Positions 47,252 through 57,299 of a stretch of DNA of 64,000 nucleotides are shown one piece after another. The translations under genes and the position numbers were made by a program. Below the pieces are notes generated by a model. The model was given only the letters and a program-made list of their open reading frames with translations, was not told where the DNA came from and ran no database searches. Source of the DNA: Streptomyces noursei (GTDB lineage Bacteria > Actinomycetota > Actinomycetes > Streptomycetales > Streptomycetaceae); NCBI RefSeq assembly GCF_016917755.1, contig NZ_CP070326.1, forward strand, positions 2,294,001-2,358,000. Reading direction: 5' to 3'. Within the stretch, counting starts at the first letter, position 1, and the number at the start of each line of letters is the position of its first letter.

Positions 47252-48088
47252 TCAGAGGTGGCATACCGCGCAGGCAGCTTCGTCGTCGTCCTCATCTAGA
47301 GCATTGGACAGTATTTCCAACAAAGGGCGGTTGGGCTTTTGGCGCTTAGCGGCCCGCTCAAGTGCCGCCTGGTGCTTAGCCTCGATTTCCTCTCGCCGCT
47401 CTATCAATTCGTCAAGTGATTCACCCTGCGACCAGGTGTACTTCCTGTCTTGCATAGCGGTGTGCTTGTGCTTGACCTTTTCTTCGTACGCTATGGCCTT
47501 CTCGAAGAGCTCCGGGTGTCGGTCCTTGAGCCCAACCCACTCATGCTTGCGCTGGAAGAAACAGAAGTAGCAGCCGGAGCGTGTGCGCCACTCGTAGTAG
47601 CCCGGGAGCCCGATGCCGGCCTCGTCCAGGATGCGGTCCACGCCCTCACGATCGATGCCGTCTTCGCGGAAGGGAAAGACGGCGGTGATGTTCGGCTTGG
47701 TGCTGACGTAGCCGAGTCGATTCTCATCCGCACGGATGGCAACGTATGACACCGCTTCGTCGTCGCCGATCCATTCTTCGAGTGGCTTGATCTTCAGGTT
47801 CTTGGTACACCAGCGCATCTGAGGGCTGGGCAGGGTCCCCTGGTAGACCTCAAGCCAGTGGTCGAAATCCCGGGAGGAGTTGAGCCGTTCGATGGGCTTG
47901 CCAAGGGCGCCTTCGAGGCGGTTGAGGTACTCGTAGGTCTCGGGGAGTTCGGCGCCGGTGTCGCAGAAGAAGTATTCCATTTCCGGTACGCGATCCCGCA
48001 TATAGATCGCGAGGGCTGAGGAGTCCTTGCCTCCCGAGATCCCGAGTACGTGGCGCTTCTTGCCGTTGGAGCTGTTGGCGTCTGTCAC
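47252..48088 (-). CDS. sspD: SspD-like PP-loop ATP pyrophosphatase (PAPS reductase-like, DndC-related)
   Basis: 278 residues from a GTG with GGAAGGAG upstream. The PP-loop GISGGKDSSALA lies at residues 16-27 (SGGKDSS 18-24), followed by FFCDTGAELPETYEY and cysteines in RWCTKNLK and SGCYFCFFQRKHEW; the C-terminus ends CAVCHL. Such enzymes adenylate a substrate so that sulfur can be transferred; DndC/SspD handle sulfur insertion into the DNA backbone. Two bases downstream of sspC. The set of partners makes SspD, rather than a sulfur-assimilation enzyme, the call. Confidence 0.85.
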   Translation of the reverse strand: MTDANSSNGKKRHVLGISGGKDSSALAIYMRDRVPEMEYFFCDTGAELPETYEYLNRLEGALGKPIERLNSSRDFDHWLEVYQGTLPSPQMRWCTKNLKIKPLEEWIGDDEAVSYVAIRADENRLGYVSTKPNITAVFPFREDGIDREGVDRILDEAGIGLPGYYEWRTRSGCYFCFFQRKHEWVGLKDRHPELFEKAIAYEEKVKHKHTAMQDRKYTWSQGESLDELIERREEIEAKHQAALERAAKRQKPNRPLLEILSNALDEDDDEAACAVCHL

Positions 48089-48090
48089 AG

Positions 48091-51000
48091 CTACTCCTTC
48101 CTCTCGGATGCGGCGCTGTCCTGGCCGGACAGGTGCTCGGCCAGAGCGGCGAGCAGGATGCGTGCGCCGTCGGGGCCCAGTACTTCCTCAGCTTGCCTGA
48201 TGACACTGACAACGAGCTCGTCCGCGGCATTCCGCGACTTCTTCGGGACGTGGATGAGCGTGCGCTCCTCCGTCCCCTGGGGAGTGGTGAGGGTCAGCAG
48301 GTGGGTGTCGATCTGGCGCTGCTTCGGTTTTGCGCGCTTGTGGGATGCCGTGGGGGTCTCGTCGGCCGGCTCCTCCTCCACGACGTTGTACAGGTGGCTC
48401 ACGCGGTCCAGCGCGCGTGCCCTGTCTCGTACTACGCGGGGGAAGGCATCCATGTCTCGGTCGGTCCAGTCACCGAGGGCCTGATTGACGAGCTGGACCA
48501 CGACTGTGCCGAGCCAGTCGTCGTCGGGCAGCATCTCGTTGAGCACCCGGGTCACGAATCCGTGGAGACTGACTTCGAGCGAGGCGTCGGCGAAGCCGCG
48601 CATACGCTCGGCCAGACCGGCGCGCAGTTCGCCGGTGCTCGACGCGGGGAGCCTGAATTCCTGCGCCAACACCTCTACTACGTACCGGCACAAGTTTGCG
48701 CTGGCGTCAGTGAGTTCGTTGAGCGCGGTGGTGAGGCGGACGACGTATGCCTCTGCCGCCTCGGAGTCCTTCCGTGCGCTCGAAGTGATCTTCTCAAAGC
48801 CGAGTGCCTCGGGAAGCTCTTCGAAGACCAGCTGGTCCGGATCGGTTGCTTCGGACAGCACCTTGCGGACCACAAGGGTGTCGTCGCTGAGCCGCCGGGT
48901 CTTGCGCGAGTACTGGTCCAGGACCATCACCCGTTCCAGCATCCCGCGGGTGACCGCGAGTAGCGCCGGGTTCCGGTTTGCCCGGCTCCGAGGAATGTCG
49001 ACGCCGAGGGACTTCACCAATCCGTCGAGAACGAGGCGGCGCTGCCCCCGGTCGACCGGGGCCGCCTTTACAGTGAAGCGCTCCGGGTAGGGGACGTTGA
49101 GGCGCTCCACGATGGCGGCCGTGAGTCGGGGGCAGTAGTTGCCTTCCTCGAAGAGCGCGACGTCGTTTCCGCGCAGGACGAGGGCGGCGACTACCAGGAT
49201 CGGGACGACGCCGGCCTTCACGCCGTACGGGGGAGCCATGAGCCGCTCGTAGATCTCTACGATGTTGGTCGGCTCTGTGGCTTCGTTCAATGCCTCCTCA
49301 AGTGCCTCCCACACAGGCATGACGCTCTTGTTCGTTGCAGCACTCGGACGGGACATCCCATGTGTGTGAATGCTGCCTTCAGAGTTCTGACCGCCGCTGA
49401 ACTCTCCAGCGGCGCGGTGCAGTCCGAGGTGCTCAACGACGCCGTCGTACAGGGCACGTTCCGCGGGGAACTTGTCCTGAGGCCAACCAAGCAGTGGCAG
49501 CCCGGTCCTCTCAATCATCGACGTGAGGACTTCGCGGCGCGTACGAGCAGCGTTGCTGGTGAGCTGGTGTCGTCCCACCATCTCGTTCCGTACGTGCGGG
49601 GTCTGGTCGTAGACCACGTTGCACGCTTCGGATACGAGTCCCGCGTAGCTGCGGGCTTTGAGCTGCTGGGCGGGTTCGCTGTCGGTGTCCTCGCCGCTCT
49701 TCCACAAGTACCAGCTCGACTCATCACTTCCCGGGCGGAACGCCTCGGCAAGCATGGCGGTAATGCGCTGGGAGAACTCTCCGGCCCGTTCATTGATCTC
49801 CCGCAGGGCAACATGGTCCAGCTCCTCATCGCTCATGAGGTCCTGGAGCGCCACGAGGGTGTTGCCGACGTCTAGCACCGCTTGGGGGTTCTTGGTCACA
49901 CCGACGACGACCGGGAGCGGTGAGTCGACCCGAGGGCTGCTCTTCAGGTCGCCGAAGTGGAAGACAAGCATCCCGTCGGCCGCGTCCTGCACGACCTTGG
50001 GGCCCCGCAGCTTCTCGGTCTGGTGGCTGACGGCGGTCACGAAGTGCCGCTGCATGCCGGTGAGCTGGCTGTGTGCGCCCGCAGCGACCGCGTTCGGGAG
50101 GACATTCGTACCGAGGTGCTTATTGAAGTAGCGCACCACGTCATCGGGTTGAAGCTGGGTGGCGATCTCGCGCACCCGGGCATCGATGTCGACGTCGGTG
50201 CCCTGCCAGATCCGATACTCATCGCTGTACGAGCGGTGTACGACGAGCCCGTCCTCCGCCAGCTTGTTCAGCCGCTTCTTCAGCTGGTCGAACCGCTTGG
50301 CGTTGGTGGCGTCGGTCGGGTCGTTCAGCGCGAACTGGATCATCGCCGGCGTAGCGCGCAGCAGTCCGTCGGCGTCGATGAGGTTGAGTACGCCGATGGC
50401 CTTGAGCAGCTCCTGATCTGCTTCAGGGAGCCCGTGGGCTTCCTCAAGGCGGGCGTTGATCTCCAGCCATCGGCTCGCCTTAGAGGAGGCGAGGATCGTG
50501 GTGCGCCCCGCGGAGAAGAAGAAGTCGTACAGCTGCGGGATCCGGATCGTCGAGGCGCGCCCCGGTGCCTCGACCGTGCAAGTGTCGAGAGTGCGCCGCA
50601 CCGTGTACGGCTCATCGTTGACCAGGAAGCCGCTGAGGCTCCGGTCGTTCTGACCGATCTGTGCCGCCATGAGGGGAGCCGCCACGGCGGTGAGCGGGTG
50701 CAGCGGGTACAGGTTGGCGAACGACTCCGCGGAGATGTCGACGACCGAGTGCAGTGACTGCTGGCGCCAGATGCCATGCGCCGCCTTAGCCTGGGCCTCG
50801 ACCAGCTTGCGCCCCTGCTCCGCTACCGCAGAGTGGGCCAGCTTCCGCTGGAGAAGGTAGACAGCGTCACCGAGATTGGGCCCAAAGGTGACGTCCTCGA
50901 AACGCCCCTGGATCTTGGCCCACTCCTGGGTCTGGACAGAGCTGGACCGCGAAGCGTAGTCCGAGAAGGCCAGATGTTGCAGAGTGAACATAAAGAGCGG

Positions 51001-51726
51001 CAGCCCCTTGGTGCCGGCGCCCTTCTCCGCAAGAAGCTGGAGCAGGAATACATCGCTCTCGGCGTAGCTGCTCTCACCGCTGGAGACCAGATACTCGAGC
51101 GTCTTGCCGAACTCATCGATGATCAGAAGGAGCGGTGCCCTACCGCACAGCGTTGTGACCGCGTTGAGCAGGCTGTCGGTTGTGGGGACGTCCGTCTCGG
51201 CACAGACCGCCATGGCAGTGGAGACGTCCTTCGGGACGCGCTTGCTCCACCTGCGCTCCACCGCGGTCTGCAGGGCCCGGTGAACCGTGGCGGACAGCGG
51301 CTCTCTGCGTGCCGTGGTGACAGCTCCCAAGAAGCCGTCAGCCGCAAGTGTCTCGCGATTCTCGGCGATCTCCTGGGCCAGTGCGGCGTTCGTCGCGGCC
51401 ACTGCTTCGTAGGCGGTGGTTCGACGCTCGGCGTCGTGGCCGAGTAGAGCGTCGATCAGGTTGGAGAGCGTGGACTTACCGGAGCCATACGGGCCGGTAA
51501 AGGACCAGGCGCGAGTGCGCTTGAGGTCGCCGAGGGCGTTGCCAACCCGGTCCAGGACGTCGAGGGCGCGTACGCCTACGTACGGGGAGTGCAGGTCCTG
51601 GACCCGGACGTCGCGTTCCAGGTTGGTGGAGCGGAACTCCGTACCGACGAAGGTGATCCCAGCGGGGATCTGGGCATTAGTGCCCTTCAGCGGGGTTCGG
51701 GGAGATGGCTTGGTGGCCGTGGTCAC
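48091..51726 (-). CDS. sspC: SspC-like large ATPase
   Basis: 1211 residues from a GTG (GTGA overlap with sspB stop; GGAG upstream). The P-loop GPYGSGKST lies at 78-86 and Walker B LLLIIDEFGK at about 199-208, followed by a large helical, mostly unassigned body. Size and N-terminal ATPase resemble SspC and, more remotely, BrxC/PglY-type ATPases. In the Ssp system it works with SspB and SspD in making single-stranded phosphorothioate marks. The BREX alternative is unlikely since no PglZ or PglX gene is present. Confidence 0.85.
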   Translation of the reverse strand: MTTATKPSPRTPLKGTNAQIPAGITFVGTEFRSTNLERDVRVQDLHSPYVGVRALDVLDRVGNALGDLKRTRAWSFTGPYGSGKSTLSNLIDALLGHDAERRTTAYEAVAATNAALAQEIAENRETLAADGFLGAVTTARREPLSATVHRALQTAVERRWSKRVPKDVSTAMAVCAETDVPTTDSLLNAVTTLCGRAPLLLIIDEFGKTLEYLVSSGESSYAESDVFLLQLLAEKGAGTKGLPLFMFTLQHLAFSDYASRSSSVQTQEWAKIQGRFEDVTFGPNLGDAVYLLQRKLAHSAVAEQGRKLVEAQAKAAHGIWRQQSLHSVVDISAESFANLYPLHPLTAVAAPLMAAQIGQNDRSLSGFLVNDEPYTVRRTLDTCTVEAPGRASTIRIPQLYDFFFSAGRTTILASSKASRWLEINARLEEAHGLPEADQELLKAIGVLNLIDADGLLRATPAMIQFALNDPTDATNAKRFDQLKKRLNKLAEDGLVVHRSYSDEYRIWQGTDVDIDARVREIATQLQPDDVVRYFNKHLGTNVLPNAVAAGAHSQLTGMQRHFVTAVSHQTEKLRGPKVVQDAADGMLVFHFGDLKSSPRVDSPLPVVVGVTKNPQAVLDVGNTLVALQDLMSDEELDHVALREINERAGEFSQRITAMLAEAFRPGSDESSWYLWKSGEDTDSEPAQQLKARSYAGLVSEACNVVYDQTPHVRNEMVGRHQLTSNAARTRREVLTSMIERTGLPLLGWPQDKFPAERALYDGVVEHLGLHRAAGEFSGGQNSEGSIHTHGMSRPSAATNKSVMPVWEALEEALNEATEPTNIVEIYERLMAPPYGVKAGVVPILVVAALVLRGNDVALFEEGNYCPRLTAAIVERLNVPYPERFTVKAAPVDRGQRRLVLDGLVKSLGVDIPRSRANRNPALLAVTRGMLERVMVLDQYSRKTRRLSDDTLVVRKVLSEATDPDQLVFEELPEALGFEKITSSARKDSEAAEAYVVRLTTALNELTDASANLCRYVVEVLAQEFRLPASSTGELRAGLAERMRGFADASLEVSLHGFVTRVLNEMLPDDDWLGTVVVQLVNQALGDWTDRDMDAFPRVVRDRARALDRVSHLYNVVEEEPADETPTASHKRAKPKQRQIDTHLLTLTTPQGTEERTLIHVPKKSRNAADELVVSVIRQAEEVLGPDGARILLAALAEHLSGQDSAASERKE

Positions 51727-52835
51727 GAGAGCTCCTCGATCATGTTGGGCTGCTGGGGGATCTGCCCCTGTACGGCCTCAGCGTCGTCGTCCGTGGTCTT
51801 CTTCAGGCCGGGGTTCTGCCGCGCCCATTCCTCGGGAGTCGGGAAACCGTCGCGATCACGCACTCGGCCGTATTGCTCATCAAGGATGTCCCAGGCGAGA
51901 GTCTCCGGGTTGTCCGCGAAGCGCAGGCTCCGCTGCCCGAGCGACTCCACGATCTCCAGCTGGGGGTGGTTCTCGACGAAAGCTTCAATCGACCTGCCGA
52001 GCTCCGGTTCACGCATGTGGAAAGCACGGCCAGGGGCGCCGGGCTCGCTGGCGAGGCGAGCCAGCGAAATCGAGTCCGGCTTACGAGAGAAACGAGCCGC
52101 ATAGTCGAGGCAGGTGTGCACAAGCACGCTGGGCGGCAGGCTAGGGCGAATGCCGCTGGTGAAGCGGTACGTACGCTCCTTGCCCCGCCCTCCCTGGTAC
52201 TCAAGTAGGCCGAGCTCTTTAAAGGGGCAGAGGAGGGAGTCCTCGAAGCTGCCCGGGGAAAGTGGGTTCGCCTCCGGGTCCGGGGCGTACATCTTGACGA
52301 AGCACTGGACGTCTCGGTTGATCGAGTCGGGTGCGGGCCACTCGTCACGGTCGAAGCTGTTGTGCACTTCACGTGTGATGAGGGTGGCCATCCCCTCGAC
52401 TGTGACGCGATTGAGCGGCGCGAAGTGGAACATCACGTACCAGCTCGGGACGAGGCACTTGGCCTCTTTCTCTCCAGAGACCAACCACCAGTGCAATAGC
52501 CAGAGGCTTCCGGTGTCCTCCAGGTAGGGATCAGCACCATCCTCGTCAAGGAGCCACCGAGCGCGCCACGTTGGGGCGGCTGCGAGCGCTCGCGCCTGCA
52601 CGCCGGCGCTACGGTATTCGTGGGTGAGCTTGAACGCCTGCGACCAATAGCGCATCGAATCGACCATGTTCTTTCCCACGCCAAGGCGCACGAGCGCGTC
52701 TGGGGCGTGGAAGAGCAACTCGTCCTCCTTGACCCGCAGGTATGCCTTGTGAAGCCAGCCGAAGCGCGGAGGGAAGCTCTCGTGCCTGTTGAATTTCAGT
52801 CCGACGACGTCGGCGGAGAGGCGGCCTTCTGGCAT
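51723..52835 (-). CDS. sspB: SspB-like DUF4007 protein
   Basis: 370 residues if started at the ATG at 52835 (GAAGGG upstream); a TTG at 52892, overlapping the sspA stop, would add 19. The N-terminus has the DUF4007 mark KFNRHESFPPRFGWLHKAYL (about residues 13-32), then LGVGKNMVDSMRYWSQAFKL. DUF4007 proteins are a hallmark of Ssp phosphorothioation loci, where SspB nicks or recognises the DNA strand to be modified. No metal-site motif is obvious by eye. Confidence 0.85.
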   Translation of the reverse strand: MPEGRLSADVVGLKFNRHESFPPRFGWLHKAYLRVKEDELLFHAPDALVRLGVGKNMVDSMRYWSQAFKLTHEYRSAGVQARALAAAPTWRARWLLDEDGADPYLEDTGSLWLLHWWLVSGEKEAKCLVPSWYVMFHFAPLNRVTVEGMATLITREVHNSFDRDEWPAPDSINRDVQCFVKMYAPDPEANPLSPGSFEDSLLCPFKELGLLEYQGGRGKERTYRFTSGIRPSLPPSVLVHTCLDYAARFSRKPDSISLARLASEPGAPGRAFHMREPELGRSIEAFVENHPQLEIVESLGQRSLRFADNPETLAWDILDEQYGRVRDRDGFPTPEEWARQNPGLKKTTDDDAEAVQGQIPQQPNMIEELS

Positions 52836-52888
52836 TGCGGTCGAACCCTTCAGTTCAAAGTGTGAGTGCGAAGTTTTTGGAGCGACGG

Positions 52889-54064
52889 TCAAGGTCCGGC
52901 GGTGCCGCTCATGACGGTCTGTACGTGAGTGACGGCCCGTAGGGTGGCGTCGATGGCGCGGCGAATCTCCTGCTCTGTGGTGGCATAGCCCATTGAGAAG
53001 CGGATGGTGGAGTCGGCTGCCTCCCTGCTGAGCCCCATGGCGAGCAAGACATGGCTAGGACTCGGCGCTCCTGCGGAGCAGGCGCTGCCATCGGATGCAG
53101 CTATAGCAGGCATCGAGGCGAGCACCGCGTCGGCGGGGGCACCAGGGAAGGTGATGCTCGTGACGCCCGGCAGTCGCGGAGCGCGAGCGCCGTTGACGTG
53201 GCTGCCGGGGAGCTGCGCGAGGAGCTCGCCCTCCAGGAGATCGCGCAGCTTGGTGATGTGCGGGGCTTCGTCGCCGAGCTGTCTGCGGGCGGCTTCCGCG
53301 GCGGCGCCCATGCCGACGATACCGGCCACGTTGAGGGTCCCAGCCCTCCAACCCTTCTCATGGCCTCCGCCAACGAGCAGTGGTCGGTGAGGGAGTGAGA
53401 TACCTCGGCGCACAAACAGGGCGCCGACGCCTTGTGGCCCACCGAACTTATGGGCAGACAGAGACAGGAGGTCCACGTCGAGGTCGTCCAGGTCGACGGG
53501 AAGGCGCCCGACGTACTGAGTGGCGTCAGAGTGCACGAGCGCTCCCGCGGCGCGTGCGATCCTGACGACGGAAGCCAGATCCGCGAGTGCGCCCGTCTCG
53601 TTGTTCGCGAGCATTACGGACACCACGGCCACTTCTTCGCCCTGCACAGATGCTTCCAGAGCCGCGAGATCGACGATCCCGTCAGCGCTCACAGGCAGGG
53701 TCACGAGGGGAGCAGAAGATTCAGCACTGAGCGACCGGGCTGTCTCAAGGACAGCAGGATGTTCCACCGCCGTAGTCACCAAAGCTCCGCCTTGGGCGGA
53801 AGCTGCACGGAGCGCGAGGTTGTTCGCCTCAGTTGCACCAGAGGTAAAGATGATCTCACCCGGTGCGCAACCTAGGAGCTCGCCGACTTGACGACGGGCC
53901 TTGTCGACTCTTGCTGCGGCGTCTCTGCCGTGGTGGTGAACGCTGGAGGCGTTCCCGACTGAGTGGAGGGCATCGAGCATGGCTGCGAGCGCCTCCGGGC
54001 GGATCGGAGCCGTTGCGTTGTAGTCGAGGTAGATCGGCCCTGTATGCTCCACGGTTTGCCTCAC
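52889..54064 (-). CDS. sspA: SspA-like cysteine desulfurase
   Basis: 391 residues from a GTG. Fold-type I PLP enzyme: YLDYNATAPIRPEAL at the start, the PLP lysine in LSLSAHKFGGPQG (Lys206), HSDATQYVG, and the catalytic cysteine in SDGSACSAG (Cys329). This is an IscS/NifS-type desulfurase that takes sulfur from cysteine; as the first gene of the sspABCD operon it should feed sulfur to SspD. DndA/SspA enzymes have just this architecture. Confidence 0.9.
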   Translation of the reverse strand: MRQTVEHTGPIYLDYNATAPIRPEALAAMLDALHSVGNASSVHHHGRDAAARVDKARRQVGELLGCAPGEIIFTSGATEANNLALRAASAQGGALVTTAVEHPAVLETARSLSAESSAPLVTLPVSADGIVDLAALEASVQGEEVAVVSVMLANNETGALADLASVVRIARAAGALVHSDATQYVGRLPVDLDDLDVDLLSLSAHKFGGPQGVGALFVRRGISLPHRPLLVGGGHEKGWRAGTLNVAGIVGMGAAAEAARRQLGDEAPHITKLRDLLEGELLAQLPGSHVNGARAPRLPGVTSITFPGAPADAVLASMPAIAASDGSACSAGAPSPSHVLLAMGLSREAADSTIRFSMGYATTEQEIRRAIDATLRAVTHVQTVMSGTAGP

Positions 54065-54549
54065 TCGTTGCGATGCGCTCCTCTGGCCACTCCTGGTTGC
54101 TTCTCTCTAGACCCGCTCAGCTTCCACCAGGAGTGCCTTGAGATCCTAACGGACGCATCCACCCCTCGAAGCGGCTCGCCCAAACTGGAGCACCAGCAAC
54201 GTTGAGTGCTGGCACGACTACCGCTCGCTGCCCCGGGCAGTCCGTAGCACTCCGAGCCGGGGCATCCGAATTCCCAGAGTGCCCCTCGGCTGTCAGCGCT
54301 CCGGTCTACCCTTGATCCAGTGTTGTGGCCCACGCGCTTGCGAACGGTCATGACATGCGGTTTTGCCGTAGGAGGGGGTGGCTTGCAGTCGAGGATCGGG
54401 GGGGTCCTGCATCGTGGCGCAAACCGAGCAGGTGCGCATGCCCGAGGGGCGCGGTCCCGCTCGCCTTCTCCTTCTGCGACGGACTGTAAGGGCGCTGCCG
54501 AACGCTACAGGTTCGCGGCACAGCCGTACGAGATAACGGGAGATCATGG
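54065..54549. promoter_or_regulatory. Divergent region between sspA and sspE
   Basis: 485 bases separating the leftward sspABCD operon from the rightward sspE gene. It should contain promoters for both. No reliable gene was found, and no clear operator repeats. GGGAGATC precedes the sspE start. Confidence 0.45.
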
Positions 54550-56868
54550 ATGGAAACGCGGGAGATCTTCGATGCTGCGCCGCGGGCAGTAGCAGAGTTC
54601 CTCAGCGAAACGGGACAGGGACTGTACATCCCTCCGTATCAGCGGGCATACAGCTGGGAAGCCGCGAAGGTCAAACGTCTCATCGCCGATGTCGCTCATG
54701 GTCTTGAACAAATCACCGAATTTGAGGACTCGATCTGTTTCCTCGGGACCGTCATCGCGCTCCGTGATCTGCAGTACACGACGGTCGAACCGATCGACCG
54801 TCCCATGGTGCCGGCCAAGGTCATGACCATCATCGACGGGCAACAGCGGCTTACGACACTGCTGCTGTTGACCACGGTGCTGCACGAAGAGATCAGCGTC
54901 CGCGCCAAGAGGCTGCCCAAGAACGGGGGTGAAGCGAGGGATTGGTGCTACAACCAGGCCATCGACGTTACCAGCCGGTTGACGGACACGTTCGAAGAAG
55001 ACATGCGGTATGGCGAAGGTGAATTCCGCTACTACCCTCGCATGGTTCGCTCGTACCACGACGTCTGGTCTCGGCACTCGGACCGAGCGAAATACGACTC
55101 GCCTATCGGGTACTACCTCCACCAGTACGGCCGATACGCGCGCGACGAATCCTCCACTAAGGACTACAAGCACGTTTCCTTCGTCGATGGGGAAGCCACT
55201 GACGCCAACGCTCAGGCGCACGTGGGCCTGGAGGCTATCCGCACCTTGTTGCGCCGAACTCTCCGCAACGCTGTCTCACCGTCGCGGAGCGCGCGAGAGG
55301 ACGAGACCGAGATCCCTCCCGCCAGGGCGATCGGTGAGTCGAAGAAGCTGCAGGAAGCGCTGTTCAACAGCCCCTTCCCTGACGCTGTGGTCGAAGCCGC
55401 GAACGAGGATGATCGAATCGGGTCGCTGCTCCGCTTGATTGTGTTCGCCAACTACCTGCTGAATCGCGTGACGGTCGCTGTAGTAACCGCCAAGAGGGAG
55501 GACTACGGCTTCGACATGTTCGAGGCCCTGAACACCACAGGGCAACCCCTCACAGCTATCGAGACGTTCAAGCCCAAGGCCATCCAGAACGAGGGCCTGA
55601 GCAATTGGAATGGGTCGGAGTCTTACAACTACTTCGACACCGTCGAGAAGTACCTCGATCGGGCTTCGTCAGCCGACCAGCGGCAAACAGCCACGAGCAA
55701 CATCCTCATCCCCTTTGCTCTGCTGCATGATGGCCAGCGGTTGAGCAAGCGATTGAGTGAACAACGCCGGTATTTGCGCACTGCCTTCGATAAGGAAGCG
55801 GACCAGGCAGGACGCCGTACCTTCCTTCATTCTTTGGCTGAGGTTACGCGGTTTGTATCAGGACCGTGGGTATCCTCGGAGATCCTCCCGGAACACAGCG
55901 ACGACGAGTTGCGCCAGCAGGCCGCACTGTGTCTGCAGGTCCTTCGCGAAGCGAAGCATGACATCGTGGTTGCTCCACTCACCCGGTACTTCGCCGCTCA
56001 TCGACTCAGCTCCGGGGAACACATCGACAGGCAAGCAAATGAGTACTTGACTGCCGTTCGTGCCTGTGGCGCCTTCTTCGCTCTCTGGAGGGGGGCGTTC
56101 GGTGGCACCCACAACATAGACAACATCTACCGCAAGCTCATGGCGTACGACTCCAAGAGCAGCGGCCCCCGGTTCCCGCGCTTCGGCCAGCAGCTGACCG
56201 CCGTTCCTCCGGTTCAGGACTTGCTGCGCTTCCTGCGCCAACAACTTGAGGCTGAGGGCATCGCGATGAAGAGCCAGTGGGTGGCCAAGGCTGCGGCCAC
56301 GCCGGCTTATACGAGCTCTCGTCACCTCACCAAGCTGCTGCTCCTGGGGGCCTCCAACGACGCTGCTCGGGATGCAGATCGCCTAGGCCTGGTCACTCAC
56401 GGAAGGAAGGGTCTGCTCAGCACGCTCAATTTGAGCCGCTGGAACGACGCTGCCTTCAGCACCATCGAGCACATCGCACCGCAGAATCCGGGTGCAAATG
56501 GTTGGGATCCCAAGATCTACGAGGATTCAGCGACCGTGCACACCCTGGGTAACCTAACCCTCCTCCCTAAGGTCGAGAACTCCTCGGCCAGCGATCGTTC
56601 GTGGGAATTGAAGCGGCTGATGTTCCGCGCCCTCTCGGCAACGACGGTGGAGGAAGCGGAGAAGGCCCTTGCCCTGGCCTCGCGTGAAGGTATCTCCTTG
56701 GGGCAAGGAGCAGAGGCGATCATCCGCCGGTCGGACTACCTCCCGCTTGTCTCTTCCCTCGCTCAGCGAGATGAGGACTGGTCGGAAGACTTCATCCGTG
56801 AACGTTCAGAGCGTCTTTGCAGCCTGGCATGGGATTCCCTCGCTTCATGGATTGACCTCGAAGTCTGA
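54550..56868 (+). CDS. sspE: SspE-like DUF262/DUF1524 effector nuclease
   Basis: 772 residues. The N-terminal DUF262 domain has YIPPYQRAYSWE (about 17-38) and the DGQQR motif (Asp96 region, IIDGQQRLTTL), a nucleotide-hydrolysing ParB-like site. The C-terminal DUF1524 domain has HNH-type nuclease residues: His641 in IEHIAPQNP, Asn668 in LGNLTLL and Asn677. In known systems SspE senses phosphorothioate DNA, hydrolyses GTP and nicks unmodified phage DNA. Divergent from sspABCD, as in described systems. Confidence 0.88.
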   Translation: METREIFDAAPRAVAEFLSETGQGLYIPPYQRAYSWEAAKVKRLIADVAHGLEQITEFEDSICFLGTVIALRDLQYTTVEPIDRPMVPAKVMTIIDGQQRLTTLLLLTTVLHEEISVRAKRLPKNGGEARDWCYNQAIDVTSRLTDTFEEDMRYGEGEFRYYPRMVRSYHDVWSRHSDRAKYDSPIGYYLHQYGRYARDESSTKDYKHVSFVDGEATDANAQAHVGLEAIRTLLRRTLRNAVSPSRSAREDETEIPPARAIGESKKLQEALFNSPFPDAVVEAANEDDRIGSLLRLIVFANYLLNRVTVAVVTAKREDYGFDMFEALNTTGQPLTAIETFKPKAIQNEGLSNWNGSESYNYFDTVEKYLDRASSADQRQTATSNILIPFALLHDGQRLSKRLSEQRRYLRTAFDKEADQAGRRTFLHSLAEVTRFVSGPWVSSEILPEHSDDELRQQAALCLQVLREAKHDIVVAPLTRYFAAHRLSSGEHIDRQANEYLTAVRACGAFFALWRGAFGGTHNIDNIYRKLMAYDSKSSGPRFPRFGQQLTAVPPVQDLLRFLRQQLEAEGIAMKSQWVAKAAATPAYTSSRHLTKLLLLGASNDAARDADRLGLVTHGRKGLLSTLNLSRWNDAAFSTIEHIAPQNPGANGWDPKIYEDSATVHTLGNLTLLPKVENSSASDRSWELKRLMFRALSATTVEEAEKALALASREGISLGQGAEAIIRRSDYLPLVSSLAQRDEDWSEDFIRERSERLCSLAWDSLASWIDLEV

Positions 56869-56939
56869 TCTGTGAAGTTGTTGAGCGCCAAGACAGCAGA
56901 GGCACTGGCACTCAACAACGAGGCCACTAAGCTCCCATC

Positions 56940-56974
56940 GCTCCTGGGGCCCTGACGGGCCTCAGGAGCTTTCT
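56940..56974 (+). terminator. Strong hairpin terminator after sspE
   Basis: A 13-bp stem (GCTCCTGGGGCCC with GGGCCTCAGGAGC, one wobble) with a TGAC loop, followed by TTTCT. It lies about 70 bases after the sspE stop. Confidence 0.75.
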
Positions 56975-57299
56975 AAATCCTGCCTCGTAATTCTCGGGGG
57001 GCCGTAAAAGCTCTAGCCGACCGACGCGAACCGGATCGGCAATAGCTCTCGCTGGCACTCCCGCCGCAGGTGCCTATCCGGCCGATGAGCGCGCGTCGCA
57101 CCCTCCCCCTTCCGACCAGTTGCGCAGCTGATACGTACGGTCGTCGCTGGGTACAGGGGTATGCGGCGAACTGGCGCACGAGGGTTGAATTCTTCATCGC
57201 CCGGGCGTCCGCTGGCGCTCTGCGCAATGCCCTGGTCCGATACCCCTTCCACGATCAGGCAACTCTAAGCGGGGTCCCGCCATCACGGATGGAGACTAG
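56975..57299. other. Gene-free gap after sspE
   Basis: About 325 bases between the sspE terminator and a phage-like fragment. Only short frames without ribosome binding sites were seen; nothing recognised. Confidence 0.4.

Noticed and set aside
47252..52892. BREX or Pgl system
   Set aside because: The large ATPase resembles BrxC/PglY, but there is no PglZ phosphatase or PglX methylase. DUF4007, desulfurase and DUF262/DUF1524 partners fit Ssp instead.
47252..54064. Classical DndABCDE system
   Set aside because: Desulfurase and PP-loop enzyme are shared with Dnd, but DndB, DndD (SMC-like) and DndE are absent while DUF4007 and SspE-type genes are present.
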